The position numbers were made by a program, and so were the translations under genes. Positions 30,762-34,308 of a stretch of 34,308 nt of DNA are shown here, piece after piece; within the stretch, counting starts at the first letter, position 1; the number at the start of each line of letters is the position of its first letter. The DNA lies in contig DOKO01000107.1 of NCBI GenBank assembly GCA_003510825.1, positions 1-34,308 on the forward strand, written 5' to 3'. The notes beneath the pieces were generated by a model. That model saw only the letters and a program-made list of their open reading frames with translations, had not been told where the DNA came from and did no database searches. Origin of the DNA: Stenotrophomonas sp. GTDB lineage: Bacteria > Pseudomonadota > Gammaproteobacteria > Xanthomonadales > Xanthomonadaceae.

Positions 30762-31981
30762 GTGTTGCTCCAGGAAGCAGGCAGGTCGGGCTGCCCGCGC
30801 ACCACGCGCGCGTGCAGCGGGTTGAATCCCATGCGATAGACCAGGTCGGCCGGCGCGTCGATGTCCCAGATCGCCAGGTCGCAGTCCAGGCCCACCGCGA
30901 GGCGGCCGATGCGCTCGCTGCGGCCCAGCGCACGCGCCGCTTCACGGGTGAAGCCGGCGATGCATTCGTCCACGGTCAGGCGGAACAGGGTCGCGCCCAT
31001 GTTCATCGCCAGCAGCGGGCTGGTCAGTGGCGAGGTCCCGGGGTTGCTGTCGGTAGCCAACGCCAGCGGCACGCCGGCCGCACGCAGCGCGGCGATCGGG
31101 GGCAGAGTGGTATCGCGGGTGAAATAGAAGGCGCCGGGCAGCAGCACGGCCACGGTACCGGCGGCGGCCATCGCGGCAATGCCGGCATCGTCGAGGTGTT
31201 CGATATGGTCGGCCGACAGCGCACCGAAGCCGGCGGCCAGTTCGGCGCCATGCTGGTTGCTCATCTGTTCGGCGTGGATCTTCAGCGCCAGCCCGTTCGC
31301 ACGCGCCACTTCGAAAACCTGCCGCGCCTGCGCCGGCGAGAACGCGATGTTCTCGCAGAATACGTCCACGGCCTCGGCCAGGCCTTCGGCAGCGATGGCC
31401 GGGATCATCACGTTGCACACCTCGTCGGTGTACTCCTGCGCCTCGCGCCCCGGCGGTACCGCGTGCGCGCCGAGGAAGGTCGGCACCACGTTCACCCGGC
31501 ATTCCTCGCCGAGTGCGCTGGCCACCTGCAGCTGCTTGCGCTCGTCGTCCAGGGTCAGGCCGTAGCCGGATTTGATCTCGACCGTGGTGATGCCTTCGGC
31601 GCGCATCGCCAGCAGGCGCGGGCGGCTTTCCGTGGCCAGCTGCTGCGGCGAGGCGGCGCGGGTGGCACGCACGGTGGAGACGATGCCACCGCCGGCGCGG
31701 GCGATGTCGGCATAGCTGACGCCCTGCAGGCGCTGCTCGAATTCATTGGCGCGGTTGCCGGCGTAGACCAGGTGGGTGTGGCAGTCGACCAGGCCCGGCG
31801 AGATCCAGCGGCCTTCGCCATCGATGCGGGTGGTCGGCTGCAGGTGTGCATCGCTGCCGGCCGGGCCGACGTGGACGATGCGGCCCTCGGCGCAGGCCAG
31901 CACGCCATCGGTGATGACACCCAGGCCCTCGCCATCGAGGGTCATCAGGTGGACGTTGGACCAGAGGGTATCGACGTGCAT
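30758..31981 (-). CDS. hutI: Imidazolonepropionase
   Basis: HutI opens imidazolonepropionate to N-formimino-glutamate. The 407-residue amidohydrolase-fold product has the metal-binding H68/H70 pair in VDCHTHLVYAGNRANEFEQR. The further ligands lie in KIHAEQMSN, HLDDAGI and the DSNPGTSPL aspartate. The ATG at 31981 (MHVDTLWSNVH) is chosen; a GTG at 31990 in the same frame would add three residues, and neither has a strong ribosome-binding site. It is the first gene of hutIHGU and overlaps hutH by ATGA. The promoter lies in the 60-base divergent region shared with hutF, which holds a HutC-type operator. Confidence 0.96.
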   Translation of the reverse strand: MHVDTLWSNVHLMTLDGEGLGVITDGVLACAEGRIVHVGPAGSDAHLQPTTRIDGEGRWISPGLVDCHTHLVYAGNRANEFEQRLQGVSYADIARAGGGIVSTVRATRAASPQQLATESRPRLLAMRAEGITTVEIKSGYGLTLDDERKQLQVASALGEECRVNVVPTFLGAHAVPPGREAQEYTDEVCNVMIPAIAAEGLAEAVDVFCENIAFSPAQARQVFEVARANGLALKIHAEQMSNQHGAELAAGFGALSADHIEHLDDAGIAAMAAAGTVAVLLPGAFYFTRDTTLPPIAALRAAGVPLALATDSNPGTSPLTSPLLAMNMGATLFRLTVDECIAGFTREAARALGRSERIGRLAVGLDCDLAIWDIDAPADLVYRMGFNPLHARVVRGQPDLPASWSNT

Positions 31982-32002
31982 GGCATCCACAACGCGGCTG
32001 TG

Positions 32003-32031
32003 CTTATATGTCTATACAATATAGGCGTCCA
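32003..32031 (-). promoter_or_regulatory. Candidate promoter for hutIHGU
   Basis: On the minus strand TGGACG (32026-32031), a 17-base spacer and TATAAG (32003-32008) precede hutI by about 22 bases. The operator-like TGTCTATACA lies in the spacer. Confidence 0.45.
32009..32024. promoter_or_regulatory. Probable HutC operator
   Basis: TGTCTATACA (32009-32018) differs at one base from TGTATATACA, the GntR/HutC-type core known from hut promoters. It overlaps the perfect palindrome CTATA-CAA-TATAG (32012-32024) and the plus-strand -10-like TACAAT (32015-32020). One site could therefore control both directions. Confidence 0.6.
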
Positions 32032-32048
32032 TTTCGGGTTGTCCAGCC

Positions 32049-33419
32049 ATGTCCGATTCGCGTTCCCCGCTCTGTTTCCATGCCGCCCACGCCCTGCTGG
32101 CCGAGGGCTGGGCGCGCGACGTGCGCCTGCAGGTGCAGGGCGGCCGCATCACCCGCATTGAAACCGGGCAGGGTGCGCAGGACGGTGACACCCGCGTCGG
32201 CCTGCTGCTGCCGGGCCTGCCCAACCTGCACAGCCACGCGTTCCAGCGCGGCATGGCCGGCCTGACCGAGATCGGTGGCGGCGACGGTGACAGCTTCTGG
32301 AGCTGGCGCGAGCTGATGTACCGTTTCCTGGCCCACCTGCGCCCGGAGGCAGTGCAGGCCATCGCCGCCCAGGCCTACATGGAAATGCTGGAAAGCGGCT
32401 TCACCCGCGTCGGCGAGTTCCATTACCTGCACCACCAGGCCGATGGCCAGCCGCATGCCGACCCGGCCGAGATGAGCGCGCGCATCGCTGCCGCCGCCGA
32501 GCAGACCGGCATCGGCCTGACCCTGCTGCCGGTGTTCTACGCGCACGCCGATTTCGGTGGCGCGCCGCCCAATCCCGCGCAGCGCCGGCTGATCCACGAT
32601 GTGGACGGCTTCGCGCGGCTGCTGGAAGGGGCGAAGACCGCCTTGGCCACGCTGCCCGACGCGGTGCTGGGCATTGCGCCGCACAGCCTGCGCGCGGTCA
32701 CCGGCAAGGAACTGGATGCCCTGCTGCCGCTGACCACCGGACCGGTGCACATCCACATCGCCGAGCAGGTGCGCGAGGTCGAGGCCTGCCTGGCCTGGAG
32801 CGGCCAGCGGCCGGTGCAGTGGCTGTACGAAAACGCTGCCGTCGATGAGCGCTGGTGCCTGGTGCACGCGACCCACATCACCGCTGACGAGCGCTCGCGG
32901 ATCGTGGCCAGCAAGGCCGTGGCCGGCCTGTGCCCGATCACCGAGGCCAACCTCGGCGATGGCCTGTTCCCGATGCAGGCGTTCGCGCGCGAGGGCGGCC
33001 GCTTCGGTGTAGGCTCGGATTCCAACGTGCTGATCGACGCCGCCGAGGAACTGCGCCTGCTCGAGTATGGCCAGCGCCTGGCGCTGCGCGGGCGCAACGT
33101 CCTCGCCCCGGATGCCACGCGCAGCAGCGGCCGCTTCCTCTTTGAGGGTGCGCTGCAGGGCGGCGCCCAGGCGCTGGGCGTGGGCGCCGGCCTGCAGGTC
33201 GGGGCCAGCGCCGATCTGCTCGAACTGGACCCCGCACACCCGGCGCTGCAGGCGCGACAGAATGACGCATGGCTTGACAGCTGGGTCTTCGCTGCACGTA
33301 ATGGCGCGCTGCGTTCGGTCTGGCGCCATGGCCGCCAGGTCGTGGCCGACGGCCGCCACCTGCAGCACGAGGCCATCACCACCGCCTTCGCCGCTGCCCT
33401 TCGTGGCGTGCTGGGCTGA
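32049..33419 (+). CDS. hutF: Formimidoylglutamate deiminase
   Basis: HutF deiminates N-formimino-L-glutamate to N-formyl-L-glutamate with release of ammonia, giving the substrate of HutG. The 456-residue amidohydrolase has H61/H63 in LPNLHSHAFQRGMAG, the GDSFWSWRELMYRF block, a HIHIAEQ ligand segment, VHATHITADE, and GSDSNVLIDAAEELRLLEYG with the metal-binding Asp. The HSHAFQR and WSWRE blocks distinguish it from HutI. The frame begins right after the shared divergent operator region, in which the -10-like TACAAT sits. hutC follows after 31 bases and is probably in the same transcript. Confidence 0.95.
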   Translation: MSDSRSPLCFHAAHALLAEGWARDVRLQVQGGRITRIETGQGAQDGDTRVGLLLPGLPNLHSHAFQRGMAGLTEIGGGDGDSFWSWRELMYRFLAHLRPEAVQAIAAQAYMEMLESGFTRVGEFHYLHHQADGQPHADPAEMSARIAAAAEQTGIGLTLLPVFYAHADFGGAPPNPAQRRLIHDVDGFARLLEGAKTALATLPDAVLGIAPHSLRAVTGKELDALLPLTTGPVHIHIAEQVREVEACLAWSGQRPVQWLYENAAVDERWCLVHATHITADERSRIVASKAVAGLCPITEANLGDGLFPMQAFAREGGRFGVGSDSNVLIDAAEELRLLEYGQRLALRGRNVLAPDATRSSGRFLFEGALQGGAQALGVGAGLQVGASADLLELDPAHPALQARQNDAWLDSWVFAARNGALRSVWRHGRQVVADGRHLQHEAITTAFAAALRGVLG

Positions 33420-33450
33420 CCGCCTCCCGCTCATTGAGACCCCCACACCC

Positions 33451-34179
33451 GTGAAGGCCAGCAAGTCCGCCACGCTCAACCAGCGTATCCGCAGCGATCT
33501 GGAAAGCCGCATCCTCAGTGGAGAGTGGGCGCCGGGTTTCCGCATCCCGTACGAGCACGAGCTGATGGAGCAGTACGGCTGCTCGCGGATGACGGTGAAC
33601 AAGGTGCTGACCGCGCTGGCCGAGAGCGGCATGATCGAACGCCGCCGCCGTGCCGGTTCGTTCGTCGCGCGGCAGCCCCCGCACCTGGAACAGGTGGCGC
33701 TGGAGATTCCCGATATCGCCATGGAAGTCGGCTCGCGCGGGCATCAGTACGCCTATCGGCTGCTGCAGCGCGAGCTGCGCCTGGCAGAGCCGAGCAATGC
33801 CGGTGAAGTTGAACTGGCCGGCAGCGAGCCGTTGCTGGCGATGCGCTGCCTGCACCTGGCTGACGGCCGGCCGCTGGCGCTGGAGCACCGCCTGATCAGC
33901 CCGGTGGGCGTGCCCGAGGTGCTGGAGATCGATTTCAGCACTACCGCGCCGGGCAGCTGGCTGCTGCAGAACGTGTCCTGGACCCGCGCCCAGCACCGCA
34001 TCAGCGCCTGGGGCGCGGACGCTGCCACGGCCAGACTGCTGGACGTGAAGCCGGGCACCGCCTGCCTGGTGATCGAGCGCCTGACCTGGCGCGGCGACCA
34101 GCCCATCACCCGCGTGCGGCAGATGTTCCTGGGCGATGCCTGGGACCTGGTGGCGCGTTTCGCGCCGGGCGCGCGGTAA
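33451..34179 (+). CDS. hutC: Histidine utilisation repressor, GntR/HutC family
   Basis: The 242-residue product has a GntR winged helix-turn-helix (residues ~6-75: IRSDLESRILSGEWAPGFRI, YGCSRMTVNKVLTALAESGM, IERRRRAGSFVARQ). A UTRA ligand-binding domain follows (~95-235: LLAMRCLHLADGRPLALEHR, LISPVGVPEVLE, ITRVRQMFLGDAWDL). HutC represses hut genes and is released by urocanate. The GTG at 33451 (MKASKSATLNQ) is chosen because it gives the usual GntR arm; the frame continues far upstream inside hutF with no better start. The product probably represses both the hutIHGU and hutFC transcripts through the palindrome at 32009-32024. Confidence 0.93.
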   Translation: MKASKSATLNQRIRSDLESRILSGEWAPGFRIPYEHELMEQYGCSRMTVNKVLTALAESGMIERRRRAGSFVARQPPHLEQVALEIPDIAMEVGSRGHQYAYRLLQRELRLAEPSNAGEVELAGSEPLLAMRCLHLADGRPLALEHRLISPVGVPEVLEIDFSTTAPGSWLLQNVSWTRAQHRISAWGADAATARLLDVKPGTACLVIERLTWRGDQPITRVRQMFLGDAWDLVARFAPGAR

Positions 34180-34193
34180 GTCGCCCGCCCCCT

Positions 34194-34216
34194 GTAGAGC
34201 CGAGCCATGCTCGGCT
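34194..34216 (+). repeat. SMAG-like element, plus orientation
   Basis: GTAGAGCCGAGCCATGCTCG followed by GCT lies 15 bases after the hutC stop. It is near-identical to the element at 25067. Confidence 0.8.
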
Positions 34217-34238
34217 GCTGTTCGCGCGGTGTGCGATG

Positions 34239-34261
34239 AGTCGAGCATGGCTCGACTCTAC
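34239..34261 (-). repeat. SMAG-like element, minus orientation
   Basis: On the minus strand it reads GTAGAGTCGAGCCATGCTCG followed by ACT. With 34194-34216 it forms an inverted pair, probably the hutFC 3' hairpin. Confidence 0.8.
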
Positions 34262-34267
34262 AAAGGC

Positions 34268-34308
34268 GTCCACGCCATGCGTGGATTTCAGTAGATCCAC
34301 GCCACGCG
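34268..34308. repeat. Further SMAG-like palindromes, cut by the window end
   Basis: TCCACGCCATGCGTGGA (34269-34285) is a palindrome. GTAGATCCACGCCACGCG (34291-34308) is the GTAG head and left arm of another element that continues past the window. Confidence 0.6.

Noticed and set aside
32004..33722. 572-residue minus-strand frame over hutF
   Set aside because: It is a shadow of hutF and hutC; it also crosses the hut operator.
1..34308. CRISPR array, tRNA or rRNA genes, insertion sequences
   Set aside because: No regularly spaced direct repeats, cloverleaf sequence, rRNA signature or transposase was found by reading; only short SMAG-type palindromes repeat.

Overview
The window is a high-GC gammaproteobacterial chromosome segment that looks like Stenotrophomonas (S. 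maltophilia group, Xanthomonadaceae). The clues are GyrA sequence with an acidic C-terminal insert, many exported proteins and hydrolases, short GTAG-headed palindromes of the SMAG type described in S. maltophilia, and a type IV secretion effector carrying the Xanthomonadales XVIPCD signal. Nothing was searched; names rest on motifs and recalled family sequences.

Layout. 1-1408 is the 3' part of gyrA, closed by a strong hairpin. 1589-4129 is a membrane-bound PQQ dehydrogenase (glucose/quinate family). 4219-6664 holds an exported protein with a calcium-loop motif, an exported serine hydrolase and a small membrane protein; the first two start with an almost identical duplicated promoter, leader and signal-peptide start. 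6679-7825 (minus) is a HipA-like kinase with a DUF3037 partner. 7893-9953 (minus) is an accessory, lower-GC pair: a lipoprotein, probably an immunity protein, followed by an XVIPCD effector with an HEIEH zinc-protease motif. The effector frame is broken by one missing base. 10513-13437 has a small unknown protein and a prolyl-oligopeptidase-family peptidase. 13523-19364 has small exported or membrane proteins, a GH92 glycosidase, an all-helical TPR-like protein, an SGNH hydrolase and an unknown protein. 19374-20570 is a divergent hotdog thioesterase/TetR pair with two matching operator-like sites. 20650-22825 has three unknown membrane or exported proteins. 22865-24973 (minus) is a TonB-dependent receptor and 25123-26556 (minus) another serine hydrolase.

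26705-34179 is a complete histidine-utilisation locus. hutI-hutH-hutG-hutU run on the minus strand with ATGA overlaps at every junction. hutF-hutC run divergently on the plus strand. HutH makes urocanate, HutU imidazolonepropionate, HutI formiminoglutamate, HutF formylglutamate, and HutG glutamate plus formate; HutC represses. A TGTCTATACA palindrome in the divergent promoter is the likely HutC site.

The most interesting system is the effector/immunity pair at 7893-9953: a candidate antibacterial T4SS toxin whose catalytic part appears to be a metallopeptidase. It is apparently inactivated, or mis-sequenced, by loss of one A in a short A run.
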